Below are positions 43,629 through 51,597 of a stretch of DNA of 64,000 bases, one piece after another (position 1 is the stretch's first letter; every line of letters starts with the position of its first letter). The DNA comes from Elusimicrobiota bacterium (GTDB lineage: Bacteria > Elusimicrobiota > Elusimicrobia > JACQPE01): positions 1-64,000 of the forward strand of contig JACQJO010000018.1 in the NCBI GenBank assembly GCA_016205025.1. The letters are read 5' to 3'. The position numbers were made by a program, and so were the translations under genes. Under the pieces are notes generated by a model. The model saw only the letters and a list, made by a program, of their open reading frames with translations, did no database searches and was not told where the DNA came from.

Positions 43629-44861
43629 ATGAGACGGATTGTGTTTTTTAGTTCGTTGTGCGTTCCTCAAATAGCGGTTAAGTTGGCGGCTTTGGCCAGC
43701 GGGCACCACATCGAAAATCCAGTTTGGTCTACTCTATTGGCCGGTTTGGCGGTGATTTCAGCCGCGACGCTTTTAGCCTGGGCGAGCGAACTGGCCGAGC
43801 AAGATTTTTCGCAAGGTCTGGCCCTGGCCTTCGTGGCGTTAGTCGCTGTTTTGCCGGAGTACGCCGTTGATCTTTATTTTGCCTGGAACGCCGGCGGGGA
43901 TTTAAGTTATGCGCCTTATGCTGTCGCCAACATGACGGGAGCCAATCGAATGTTGATCGGCGTGGGCTGGAGCGCGATCAGCATCATTTATTATCTGCGG
44001 TCCGGCAATAAGTCCTTCACGGTTGACGCGGGACAGGTTTCGGCCATCTGGGCCTTGATCATCGCAACGACGATTTCTTTTGTCATTCCCATTTTCGGGC
44101 ATGTCGGGCTTGGAGTGGGGCTTCTTTTGGTCGTCCTTTTCGGTTTTTATATGCGCGCCGCGGCCGGCCAGCATTCGGAAGAAAAATTGGCCGAGCCGTT
44201 CATCGAAAATTTAATGAGCCGGTATTCTCGGCCGCAGTTAAAGCGTTTATACAGAGCTCTTTTTATTTTTTCGGCCTTAACCATTCTGGCTTCGGCGGAA
44301 TCCTTCGCGGAAGGCCTGTTGGCTTTGGGCAAGCAGTTCGGGGTCGAGGAATTTCTTTTGGTGCAGTGGCTGGCTCCCCTGGCTTCCGAAGCCCCGGAGC
44401 TCCTGGTGGCGCTCATGTTCGCCTGGAGACTGCATCCCAGAGCTGGCTTGGGCACCTTGATCAGTTCCAAGGTCAACCAATGGACGCTGTTGGTGGGCAT
44501 GATCCCCATGGTTTACGGACTTTCCGTTTGGTGGCATGGCGACGCGGTCGCCCACTCGCCTTGGGCCATGCCACTGGACGCCCGGCAATCGGAGGAGCTT
44601 TTTTTGACCTCGGCCCAAAGCCTGTTCGCCACGATTCTTTTCTGCAACTTCAATTTTTCTCTGCTTGAAGCCAGCCTGCTTTTTGGTCTGTTTGCTTTGC
44701 AGCTGGCTTTCCCCGGGCAAACAATCCGGCTAATTTTTGGGTTTCTGTATTTGGCCTTGGCGTTCGGGTGGTTGATCTGGGATCGTAGAGCCAGGCGCAA
44801 CCTCTGGAAGATTTTGTTTGAGCGTGCAACACCTAAAAATCACGAGGAACATCGAGAGTGA
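43629..44861 (+). CDS. Sodium/calcium (CaCA) exchanger family membrane protein
   Basis: 410 residues with about ten to twelve transmembrane helices in two related halves. Each half holds an acidic motif typical of the alpha-repeats of cation/Ca2+ exchangers: VALVAVLPEYAVDL in the first and LASEAPELLVALM in the second, with KVNQWTLLVGMIP. The central loop is short. A strong ribosome binding site (GGAGG) precedes the ATG. Its end overlaps the punA GTG start, so it heads the nucleoside salvage operon. Confidence 0.82.
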   Translation: MRRIVFFSSLCVPQIAVKLAALASGHHIENPVWSTLLAGLAVISAATLLAWASELAEQDFSQGLALAFVALVAVLPEYAVDLYFAWNAGGDLSYAPYAVANMTGANRMLIGVGWSAISIIYYLRSGNKSFTVDAGQVSAIWALIIATTISFVIPIFGHVGLGVGLLLVVLFGFYMRAAAGQHSEEKLAEPFIENLMSRYSRPQLKRLYRALFIFSALTILASAESFAEGLLALGKQFGVEEFLLVQWLAPLASEAPELLVALMFAWRLHPRAGLGTLISSKVNQWTLLVGMIPMVYGLSVWWHGDAVAHSPWAMPLDARQSEELFLTSAQSLFATILFCNFNFSLLEASLLFGLFALQLAFPGQTIRLIFGFLYLALAFGWLIWDRRARRNLWKILFERATPKNHEEHRE

Positions 44862-45604
44862 TCGGCCTTGTTTTGGGAAGCGGACTGGGCGCCGCCGTCC
44901 GCGCGGACCGCGCGGACAAGGCCGTGGCCTTTGACGAGATTTTTGCCAGTGAAATCCGAGATAAGATTCCTCCCGCCGGGCATCAGCGGCGGTTGCTTGA
45001 AGCCACTTATAAAGGGAAAAAATTAGTCATTTTGCAGGGACGCCTTCATTATTACGAAGGTTTCCCCATGGATTTGGTGGTGGAGCCCATCCGGCATCTG
45101 CATCGTCTGGGGGTGAACACCTTGATTCTGACTTTTGCCTGCGGCGCCATCAATCGTAAACTGCGAGTCCGGGATTTGGTTGTTTTAAAAGACCACGTTC
45201 ATCTGCAGTCCGCCAATCCCTTAAGAGGCACGACCCAGTTCGTGGACTGCACGCGGGTTTATGACGAAGGTTTGAGTTCGAAGTTGGTCAGGCTGGCCAA
45301 AAAACAGCATCTGCGCGTTTTTTCCGGGGTGTACGCTTCCACGGACGGTCCTACTTACGAAACCCCGGCCGAGGTCAAAGCATTCGGGCGGCTCGGAGCC
45401 GACGTGGTGGGCATGAGCGTCACGGCCGAAGCCTTGGTGGCCAAGTCCGTGGGCATGCGGATCGCGGCCGTGGGCTGGGTGAGCAATATGGCCAGCGGTG
45501 TCGTGCCGCAAAAAAATTTATCCCACGAAGATGTTTTAGGTGAAAGCAAAAAAGTCAGCGGACCTTTTTCCCAATTTCTCCTTTCCTTTATTGAGAACCT
45601 TTAA
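44858..45604 (+). CDS. punA: Purine nucleoside phosphorylase, trimeric class
   Basis: 248 residues. Phosphorolysis of purine nucleosides to base and ribose-1-phosphate. The phosphate loop LVLGSGLGA is at the very N-terminus. HYYEGFPMD, GVYASTDGPTYETPAEV and GADVVGMSVTAEA follow. The usual 20-25 residue N-terminal helix is missing, because the GTG start falls right at the first strand. Overlaps its upstream and downstream genes, so part of the salvage operon. Confidence 0.88.
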   Translation: MIGLVLGSGLGAAVRADRADKAVAFDEIFASEIRDKIPPAGHQRRLLEATYKGKKLVILQGRLHYYEGFPMDLVVEPIRHLHRLGVNTLILTFACGAINRKLRVRDLVVLKDHVHLQSANPLRGTTQFVDCTRVYDEGLSSKLVRLAKKQHLRVFSGVYASTDGPTYETPAEVKAFGRLGADVVGMSVTAEALVAKSVGMRIAAVGWVSNMASGVVPQKNLSHEDVLGESKKVSGPFSQFLLSFIENL

Positions 45605-46946
45605 ACCGGTCGAATACCATCAGCTTATCGCGGCCAAAAAGGCGGGGCGATTCTTGAACCGCGATGAAATTTTTGGTTTTGCCGAAGCTGTTTTAAAAAA
45701 TCGCTGGCCCGATTATCAGGTGGCCGCTTTATTGATGGCGTTTCGGCTGGCCGGGCTCTCGCCGTCCGAGGTTTTGTGGTTGACCCAAGCCATGGCGCGG
45801 TATTCCGGCCGGTTGGCCGGATTTGGTTCCAGATTTACGGCGGATAAACATTCTTCCGGCGGCGTTGGAGACGGCATCAGCCTGGTTTTAGCTCCTTTGG
45901 CCGCCAGTCTGGGGCTTAATGTTCCGATGATGAGCGGGCGTTCCTTGGGACTCACCGGCGGAACGCTTGATAAATTGGAAGCCATCCCGGGTTTCAACGT
46001 CCAGTTGACGCCCGCGGCGATCACGCGCCAAGTCAAAAGACTCGGCTTGGCGATGTTCGGGCAGACCAAAGAACTGGCCGGCGTTGACAGGAAGCTCTAC
46101 GCCCTGCGCGACGCCATTGGGGCGGTGGACCACGCGGGATTGGTGACCGCCAGCATTGTTTCGAAGAAATTGATTGAGGGCCTGGACGCCATTGTTTTTG
46201 ACGTGAAGTTCGGCCGCGGCGCCATTTTTAGCAGTGTTCAGGAAGCTCGAAATTTGGCCGGATCCCTGGCCGGAGTTTCCAAAAAATGCGGCTTGCGTGC
46301 CCGCGCGTTGGTGACTTTAATGGACGAACCCTTGGGCCGGGCGGTGGGCAACGCTTTGGAAATCCAGCAGGCCTGGGAGTTTTTGAACCCGGATTCCTTG
46401 ATGCAAAAAAACGACTGGGAAGATGTCTGGGATTTTCGCGATCTCACCCTAGGACTGCTTCACGAGATGCTTTTATTGGCCGGCGTTTCCAGGGATCGGC
46501 GCGAAACGGAGTCTTACGCCAAGCGCTCGCTCGGGTCCGGCGCGGCCTTAAGAAAGTTTCAGGAAATGCTCGAGGCCCAAGGTGTCAGCCCGACCGTGCC
46601 CCGAACTTTGCCCGGCCATCTGTCCCGGCCCAGTAAAAAGTTTTTTATCCGCGCTCCCAGAAACGGTTTTGTTTCTTTCATTGATGCTAGGGGAATAGCC
46701 ATGGCCTGCCTTCATCTTGGAGCGCTGCGCCGGCGCCAGGAAGACGGGATTGATCACTCGGCCGGGATTTGGCTGGCCAAAAAGACGGGCGATAAAGTTA
46801 AGAAGGGCGATATTTTGGCCGAAATCCACGCGACGCGCGCGAGCAGGCAAGATTGTAAAATAGCTCTGGATTACGCTCTTGGGGCCTATCGGTTTTCCGG
46901 CCGGCCGCCTCGAAGAAGCGGCGTGATCCGGGAGATCATTCGATGA
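45540..46946 (+). CDS. Thymidine/pyrimidine-nucleoside phosphorylase
   Basis: 468 residues from GTG 45540. A TTG at 45591 is an alternative that would reduce the overlap with punA. Family signature: SGRSLGLTGGTLDKLEAIPGF, phosphate-binding KHSSGGVGD, and the helical domain LLMAFRLAGLSPSE. Cleaves thymidine, uridine or both (DeoA/Pdp). Specificity cannot be read. Works with punA, mtnP and cdd in nucleoside scavenging. Confidence 0.93.
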   Translation: MKAKKSADLFPNFSFPLLRTFKPVEYHQLIAAKKAGRFLNRDEIFGFAEAVLKNRWPDYQVAALLMAFRLAGLSPSEVLWLTQAMARYSGRLAGFGSRFTADKHSSGGVGDGISLVLAPLAASLGLNVPMMSGRSLGLTGGTLDKLEAIPGFNVQLTPAAITRQVKRLGLAMFGQTKELAGVDRKLYALRDAIGAVDHAGLVTASIVSKKLIEGLDAIVFDVKFGRGAIFSSVQEARNLAGSLAGVSKKCGLRARALVTLMDEPLGRAVGNALEIQQAWEFLNPDSLMQKNDWEDVWDFRDLTLGLLHEMLLLAGVSRDRRETESYAKRSLGSGAALRKFQEMLEAQGVSPTVPRTLPGHLSRPSKKFFIRAPRNGFVSFIDARGIAMACLHLGALRRRQEDGIDHSAGIWLAKKTGDKVKKGDILAEIHATRASRQDCKIALDYALGAYRFSGRPPRRSGVIREIIR

Positions 46947-47878
46947 AAACAGCGTTGGCTCGGATCGGCGTTATCGGCGGCAGCGGTCTCTATAATATGG
47001 AAGGCTGCCGCTTGATCCGCGAGATCAGGGCGAAAACGCCTTTTGGCGAACCGTCGGATTCTATCGCGCTGGTGGACGTGGCCGGCGTGCCGGTCGCTTT
47101 TCTTCCCCGCCACGGCAAAGGCCATCGCATTTTGCCCACCGAGATCAATTTTCGCGCCAATATCTACGCGTTAAAGTCGCTCGGCGTCCGGCGATTGATC
47201 AGCGTCGGGGCCACGGGGTCTCTTCGGGAAGAGCTGGCTCCCATGGATTTGGTGGTTGCCGATCAATTGGTGGATAAAACTCGGCATCGGACTCAAACTT
47301 TTTTTGGCAGTGGAATCGTGGCCCATGTTCAATTTGACAAGCCCTTTTGTTCCACCTTGCGCTCTTTATTAAGCAGTGAGGCCGGAGCATTAAACATCCG
47401 CCACCATGACAGCGGCGTTTATGTCTGCATGGAGGGCCCCGCTTTTTCCACCAAGGCCGAGTCCTTGGAGCATAAAAAATTGGGTTACTCCATCGTGGGC
47501 ATGACCGCTTTGCCGGAGGCCAAATTGGCGCGGGAGGCCGAGATGTGTTTCGCCCTTTTGGCCTTCGTGACGGATTACGACTGCTGGAAAGACACCGAGG
47601 AGGCGGTCAACGCCATGAAGGTTGTTGAGAATTTAAAACAGGGCGTCGGTTACGTGCAGAGAGTTTTGAAATCCGCCATTCCCAAGCTGGCCGCGGCGGG
47701 GGAAACATCATGCGGATGTCAAAATGCCCTGGCCAGCGCGATTGTCACTGACTTCGCTTATATGAATAAAGCCACTGTTAAGAAGCTGGATCTTTTGGTG
47801 GGGAAATACCTAAAGAAAAAAGCTGGAAGTTGGAAGCAGGAAGTTGGAAGCAGGAAAAAAGCGGTCGTTTCTTCTTGA
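46943..47878 (+). CDS. mtnP: S-methyl-5'-thioadenosine phosphorylase
   Basis: 311 residues. Cleaves methylthioadenosine to adenine and 5-methylthioribose-1-phosphate. Signatures: IGVIGGSGLYNMEG, LPRHGKGHRILPTEINFRANIYAL, CMEGPAFSTKAES, and TDYDCWK, which carries the Asp residues that select adenine and distinguish MTAP from PNP. The last 20 residues (KAGSWKQEVGSRKK) come from a heptamer repeat array and are not part of the fold. ATGA overlap with the previous gene; TTGA overlap with cdd. Confidence 0.93.
   Translation: MKTALARIGVIGGSGLYNMEGCRLIREIRAKTPFGEPSDSIALVDVAGVPVAFLPRHGKGHRILPTEINFRANIYALKSLGVRRLISVGATGSLREELAPMDLVVADQLVDKTRHRTQTFFGSGIVAHVQFDKPFCSTLRSLLSSEAGALNIRHHDSGVYVCMEGPAFSTKAESLEHKKLGYSIVGMTALPEAKLAREAEMCFALLAFVTDYDCWKDTEEAVNAMKVVENLKQGVGYVQRVLKSAIPKLAAAGETSCGCQNALASAIVTDFAYMNKATVKKLDLLVGKYLKKKAGSWKQEVGSRKKAVVSS
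47822..47857. repeat. GGAAGTT/GGAAGCA heptamer array at the mtnP-cdd junction
   Basis: Four tandem 7-base units alternate GGAAGTT and GGAAGCA. They are translated as the tail of MtnP. There is no inverted partner array close by. Confidence 0.85.
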
Positions 47879-48297
47879 AAACAGCCAAACGCGTTAATCA
47901 TCAGACCCAACCCAAGAGGCTTTTGGAGTTGGCCCGCAAAGCCTTGAGGCATTCCTACGCCCCTTACTCCAAGTTTCATGTGGGAGCTGCGGTTTTGGCA
48001 TCCTCGGGCAAGGTCTACGCGGGCGCCAACGTGGAGAACGCTTCCTATGGGCTTTGCATCTGCGCCGAGCGGGCCGCTATTTTTCAGGCGGTCAATGACG
48101 GCCAGAGCGAGATTTTAGCCGTCGCCATCGCGACCGACACCCCGGCCATCAAGAACCCCTGCGGCGCTTGCCTACAGGTGATTGCGGAGTTCGCCTCGGA
48201 TCAAACCATGGTTTATGTGACCGGAGCGAGCGGCCTTCCCCTGGGCCGATCCTGGAGAGAGTTTCTGCCCTTGGCTTTTAAGTTCTCCAAAAAGTAA
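47875..48297 (+). CDS. cdd: Cytidine deaminase
   Basis: About 140 residues from a TTG at 47875 that overlaps the mtnP stop (TTGA). The frame is open back to 47830, but that part encodes only repeat. Converts cytidine and deoxycytidine to uridine forms. YAPYSKFHVGAAV, the catalytic Glu65 in CAERAA, and zinc ligands Cys63, Cys96 and Cys99 (PCGAC) are all intact. Tetrameric small form. Last gene of the salvage operon. Confidence 0.93.
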   Translation: MKTAKRVNHQTQPKRLLELARKALRHSYAPYSKFHVGAAVLASSGKVYAGANVENASYGLCICAERAAIFQAVNDGQSEILAVAIATDTPAIKNPCGACLQVIAEFASDQTMVYVTGASGLPLGRSWREFLPLAFKFSKK

Positions 48298-48651
48298 CCC
48301 CAAAAAAATTGGGGAGAGCCCAAGGGCTCTCCCTCACCTGGCACCCCGTCAACAATTTCTTGGGGGCCTAACCAATTTTTAGGCCGGACATAAAATAGCG
48401 CAAGGGGGCTGTTAAAAATTTTTTGGGGAGTTTTTATTTTTAAGTTAATTTTTTAGCGAAAACAGATAAAAAACTTTAGTCCCTATTTTTCTCTAGGAGA
48501 AAAGTCCTTTTTTTCTGGGCCTTTCGGCCCCCCCCCAACCATAACCAAAGGCCCACGTCAGAAATCCTGGCTTCGTTTATACTACTGATCGTTGTGAGGG
48601 ATAAAGAGGAGCGGCTGGTGAAGAAACAAAAAATCAGGAGGCAAAAAACCG
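48298..48651. other. 354-base intergenic region with several hairpins
   Basis: No gene seen. A perfect 10-bp inverted repeat (GGGAGAGCCC, 48312-48321, and GGGCTCTCCC, 48324-48333) follows cdd but lacks a T-tract. A second stem GGCCTAA/TTAGGCC spans 48365-48385. An AT-rich stretch (48410-48480) is followed by TTTTCTC/GAGAAAA around 48490-48508 and a C-run. The end holds the promoter and ribosome binding site of the next gene (AGGAGG near 48638). The region reads as operon end plus a new transcription unit. Confidence 0.5.
48578..48583 (+). promoter_or_regulatory. Candidate -10 box of the tandem secreted-protein genes
   Basis: TATACT lies about 70 bases before the ATG at 48652. No convincing -35 box. 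It shares TATACTAC with the candidate box at 12550. Confidence 0.3.
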
Positions 48652-49458
48652 ATGGCTAAAAACAAAAAGATAGCAGTACCTTTCATCCTCACGCTGGCTT
48701 TTTTGGGAACACAGGTTTCCCTGTTAAAAGCAGATGATCAAAATCAAGGAAGGAATCTTGATTGGTCTATTGACGGGGTTGTTGGCGTGGGTAAGTTCAA
48801 CAGCCACAGTGTTATCCCTGCGGGAGCCAGGGCGCGTTTCGGCACCCAGCTTGATTCCAAGGGAACCGATAAATTTGGGACTCTGGCAGCGGAGCTTGGC
48901 GTTGTGTTTGCGGGGTTTAGTAAAGAGAAACATTTTGAGCCTGCTCCCGGCTGGAAAGTAAACGACGTTAACCACTGGAAACGCGTGCAGAGCTTTGTCG
49001 AAGATACGGGAGTTACCAGAACGGTTACAGAAACCATTGCTGGGTCAGAAAATCTTAAAGTTTTTGACCTTGCCGGTGTTGACTACACAACGCCGCGACT
49101 GGGTCCCTTGGCTCTCCGGGTGGGATCACGATTTGCTTGGGTCAGTTATGATCCTACCTATGAGGTTTATAGGAAAACACAAAGGGACCAATACGGTAAG
49201 TATGTGGAACCAGTAAGAGATGAGTTGGCGGTGAGCAAAGAGCAATCAGGGTCGGTATTTCAGAAGCTAAGGCCGGCGGTGTACGCGGGTTTTGATGTTC
49301 TCGTATCGCGCAGTCATAGAAGCACCGATGGTTATAACAGTTGGATACCAGGGGTCAATCTTGGCGTTCAATACGTTAAACATTTTCTTCATGACCCCCG
49401 CCTTGGGCGCTATAACAGCTCGCTTCAGTTCAACATTTCCATAGGCGACAACAATTAA
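48652..49458 (+). CDS. Predicted outer-membrane or secreted beta-rich protein, first tandem paralogue
   Basis: 268 residues. Normal Sec signal peptide (KKIAVPFILTLAFLGTQVSLLKA). The mature protein alternates polar and apolar residues like a small beta-barrel, and ends with SLQFNISIGDNN. It shares order and local sequence with the next protein: YTTPR, YDPTYE/YDPSYT, LRPAVYAGFDV/WQPAVHAGLDL, TKYF/VKHF-L-DPR, and the final SIG-N-N. No known family recognised. Strong ribosome binding site. Confidence 0.72.
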   Translation: MAKNKKIAVPFILTLAFLGTQVSLLKADDQNQGRNLDWSIDGVVGVGKFNSHSVIPAGARARFGTQLDSKGTDKFGTLAAELGVVFAGFSKEKHFEPAPGWKVNDVNHWKRVQSFVEDTGVTRTVTETIAGSENLKVFDLAGVDYTTPRLGPLALRVGSRFAWVSYDPTYEVYRKTQRDQYGKYVEPVRDELAVSKEQSGSVFQKLRPAVYAGFDVLVSRSHRSTDGYNSWIPGVNLGVQYVKHFLHDPRLGRYNSSLQFNISIGDNN

Positions 49459-49479
49459 TTTTTTGGAGGTAAAAAAACT

Positions 49480-50304
49480 ATGAAAACCCAAAGAACAGCT
49501 CTGTTTCTTTTGGCAGGTTTTTTGGCGGCTCAAGGTGGGCCGGCTTGGGCTCGAGATTTCCAGTTCAACTTAGGGTTTATTCAGGGCGCCGGAGCAAAAT
49601 TCGGCAGTTTTAAGGCGAACCCCAGCGGGTTTTTCGGAGCCCTAAATACCCCTCTTGGTTCCAAGGGTTCCGGAAAATACGGCGCCCTGGGAGTTGAATT
49701 GTCTTATCTTACTGGTCTGGATTATAGAGACGTTACGTTCGCATCCGAACCACCGGCAGGCTGGGAGATGTCCTCCGACCGGATGGTTCGCGTTTCGCAC
49801 TCCACCTTTGACGCGGCTAAGGGAGTAACGCAGGAGGTCATTGAGAAGATTAAAGGGTCCGATCTTTTTGAATTTTACGACGCCGGGCGTTTCAATTACA
49901 CCACGCCGCGCTGGAAGCGGCTGGCCGTGCAAGCGGGAGCCGGGCTTGGTTTTTTTCGCTACGACCCGTCTTATACAAGCGAGGTGGAAAGAACCACCAA
50001 TCTCTACGAGCACTATTTGAGCCCCACTGCCAACCGTATTATTCCCGTCAAGATTGACAGCAAAACGGAGACCGTGGCCAGCAATGAACCCAAGGGCGTG
50101 CCCTTAAGAAAATGGCAGCCGGCGGTTCATGCCGGTTTGGACCTTATGCTTGTGCGTTCATTTGGAGGCTGGTTTTCAGATGAATCAGGACAGCTCGGAG
50201 TTAATTTGTCTGTTAGGCTGACCAAATATTTTTTAAACGATCCGCGCTTCCAAGGCCGCAATACAGCTGTCTTGTTCGGCCTGTCCATCGGCAAGAACAA
50301 TTAG
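49480..50304 (+). CDS. Predicted outer-membrane or secreted beta-rich protein, second tandem paralogue
   Basis: 274 residues. Signal peptide ending PAWA; mature part related to the preceding gene along its whole length (see motifs there), perhaps 30% identical by eye. Clear ribosome binding site GGAGG. The stop overlaps the convergent VapC-type gene by four bases. Function unknown; a small barrel is inferred from the strand pattern. Confidence 0.72.
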   Translation: MKTQRTALFLLAGFLAAQGGPAWARDFQFNLGFIQGAGAKFGSFKANPSGFFGALNTPLGSKGSGKYGALGVELSYLTGLDYRDVTFASEPPAGWEMSSDRMVRVSHSTFDAAKGVTQEVIEKIKGSDLFEFYDAGRFNYTTPRWKRLAVQAGAGLGFFRYDPSYTSEVERTTNLYEHYLSPTANRIIPVKIDSKTETVASNEPKGVPLRKWQPAVHAGLDLMLVRSFGGWFSDESGQLGVNLSVRLTKYFLNDPRFQGRNTAVLFGLSIGKNN

Positions 50305-50672
50305 TTTTTGAGATAGATCACTCGGGGAAAGTTCTTAAAATCGGCGTCGCTGGTAATAAGCGTGGCCCCATATGTCTGCGCGGTCGTATAAACGATGGCG
50401 TCAGCCATGGGAAGTCCTAAGGATAAACTTGTTTCCGCCGCCAAAATAGCGAGCTGATCGTCTAATGGGATTATGCGCGTTTTGCCCATTTCCGCGATGA
50501 TAGCATCGGCGGCTTCTTCTGACGCGTCGCGCTTCAAGCGCTTGTAGACCTCATAAACAATGATGCTGGGGGTAACCACCCGCGATAAATTCTTTAAATG
50601 TGCCGCGTACCGGCCGGCCAGGGGGCCGTCAGTGGCAAATTCAATCCATCCGGAGGAATCAATGACCTTCAT
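50301..50672 (-). CDS. vapC: PIN-domain toxin VapC
   Basis: 123 residues. PIN RNase fold with the first acidic residue in VIDSSGWIEF, Glu in YEVYKRLK, and the later Asp residues in PMADAIVYTTAQ and TSDADFKNFP. Cuts tRNA or rRNA when freed from its antitoxin. ATGA overlap with the antitoxin gene upstream. All four acidic positions are present, so likely active. Confidence 0.9.
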   Translation of the reverse strand: MKVIDSSGWIEFATDGPLAGRYAAHLKNLSRVVTPSIIVYEVYKRLKRDASEEAADAIIAEMGKTRIIPLDDQLAILAAETSLSLGLPMADAIVYTTAQTYGATLITSDADFKNFPRVIYLKN

Positions 50673-50881
50673 ACCGGCCGCTCATTTTTCTCTCTAAGCG
50701 GACCGTGTTTAATGCCGCGGGCAATCCCCCTAAGCTCGGACAGCGAACGCTCCGGCACTAAAGTAATAACGTTGCCTTTGATAAGAAACATCATCCTTTG
50801 CCCGCTGCGCAAATGCAGCCGTTGCCGGATGGCGCGCGGAATGACCAATTGGTACTTCGTGGATAATATAGCCTGCGTCAT
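50669..50881 (-). CDS. vapB: AbrB-type antitoxin VapB
   Basis: 70 residues. Swapped-hairpin AbrB/SpoVT DNA-binding domain (TKYQLVIPRAIRQRLHLRSGQRMMF), with a short tail for toxin binding (SELRGIARGIKHG). Pairs with the overlapping PIN toxin. Upstream AT-rich DNA (50890-50960) is the probable autoregulated promoter. Confidence 0.88.
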   Translation of the reverse strand: MTQAILSTKYQLVIPRAIRQRLHLRSGQRMMFLIKGNVITLVPERSLSELRGIARGIKHGPLREKNERPV

Positions 50882-51055
50882 CAGTATCCCCCTATTTCTT
50901 ACTTATATATAATCGATCTATTGAAAGTATAACAGAAGTAACATTTGTTGTAAATACTGCAAATTTGCAGGGTGCGGGGAAAACCCTAAAAATCCCAAAG
51001 CCTCTGATATAAGACAGCGGGGAAGTTATGGGGTGACAGGGTAGGATGGTGGCGG

Positions 51056-51191
51056 TCAGGTGAATTTTATTTTGTGTGTGTCGAGAAATTCACGCGGGGA
51101 GAGGATCGGTGATATTTTTAGGAATACCTCCCCACAGATGGGAGATGAGGACGTTGGTATCTAGAACGACCCGTAGGGGTTTAATGGGCAA
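51056..51191 (-). pseudogene. Remnant of a PIN-domain toxin with an internal deletion
   Basis: From a TTG at 51191, overlapping the end of the antitoxin-like gene, the minus strand reads PLRVVLDTNVLISHLWGG, the classic N-terminus of PIN toxins with the first active-site Asp. It then ends at a TGA at 51090-51092. In another frame the next 36 bases give REFLDTHKIKFT and a stop. This resembles the C-terminal PREFLE-type end of such proteins. The roughly 80 central residues are missing, so the gene is dead. Confidence 0.7.
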
Positions 51192-51393
51192 GCTTGGCTC
51201 GGACCTTTTTTATGAGTTGATCCAGATTATGAGGGCCATAACCCGCTTGTTCTGCTTTGGCCTTGGCTTCTTTCGAGAAGGCGTCCCAGCGCTGGGCAAA
51301 CTTCATTGGCTTGGTTTTTTCAAACCAAGCCACCATGGCTTTGAGAATTTCGCCTTTTTCGATCTGGTCAAAACTTACTTTTTCTGGTTCCAT
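51181..51393 (-). CDS. Small antitoxin-like protein, orphaned by decay of its PIN partner
   Basis: 70 residues, largely helical and highly charged (MEPEKVSFDQIEKGEILKA, then KPMKFAQRWDAFSKEAKAKA). No family named with certainty. Its stop overlaps the start of the PIN-domain remnant, the usual arrangement of antitoxin then toxin. It remains open although the toxin is destroyed. Either it is a recent decay or the antitoxin protects against related toxins elsewhere. Confidence 0.6.
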   Translation of the reverse strand: MEPEKVSFDQIEKGEILKAMVAWFEKTKPMKFAQRWDAFSKEAKAKAEQAGYGPHNLDQLIKKVRAKLAH

Positions 51394-51481
51394 GCTTTTA
51401 GTTTATCAGGTTTTTTCTTGGTTTGTCCATGTGTTTTTGCAGAGCCCGTGGGGCGCACCAATTGGCAAAGGATGGGCCTTT

Positions 51482-51528
51482 AAGTAGGGACAGACACTAC
51501 TTTAAAAAAGTAGTGTCTGTCCCTACTT
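51482..51528. repeat. Perfect 22-bp palindrome (REP-type)
   Basis: AAGTAGGGACAGACACTACT plus TT (51482-51503) is exactly inverted at 51507-51528, with a loop of AAA. Such GGGACAG...CTGTCCC palindromes resemble REP elements mobilised in trans by REP-associated tyrosine (Y1) transposases. No such transposase is in the window. Confidence 0.85.
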
Positions 51529-51541
51529 ATTCAAATCCTGA

Positions 51542-51547
51542 TATAAT
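51542..51547 (+). promoter_or_regulatory. Extended -10 promoter of the M23-like gene
   Basis: TG-A-TATAAT gives a consensus extended -10. No good -35 is seen, and the upstream DNA is the palindrome. The predicted start of transcription is near 51553, directly before a terminator-like hairpin. Confidence 0.55.
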
Positions 51548-51563
51548 CTTCACGGTTTCTGAA

Positions 51564-51597
51564 GGGAGATGAGGTTTTCGCCCCATCTCCTTTTTTT
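51564..51597 (+). terminator. Intrinsic-terminator-like hairpin between promoter and ATG
   Basis: GGAGATG-A-GG pairs with CC-CATCTCC around a short TTTTCGC loop, followed at once by seven T and then the ATG at 51598. A terminator in the leader of a gene suggests attenuation. The GGAG/GAGG bases that could serve as ribosome binding site lie within the stem. Confidence 0.6.

Noticed and set aside
48312-48333. Perfect 10-bp inverted repeat after cdd as an intrinsic terminator
   Set aside because: It is not followed by a T-tract (TCACCTGG instead), so I list it only as a hairpin in the intergenic region.
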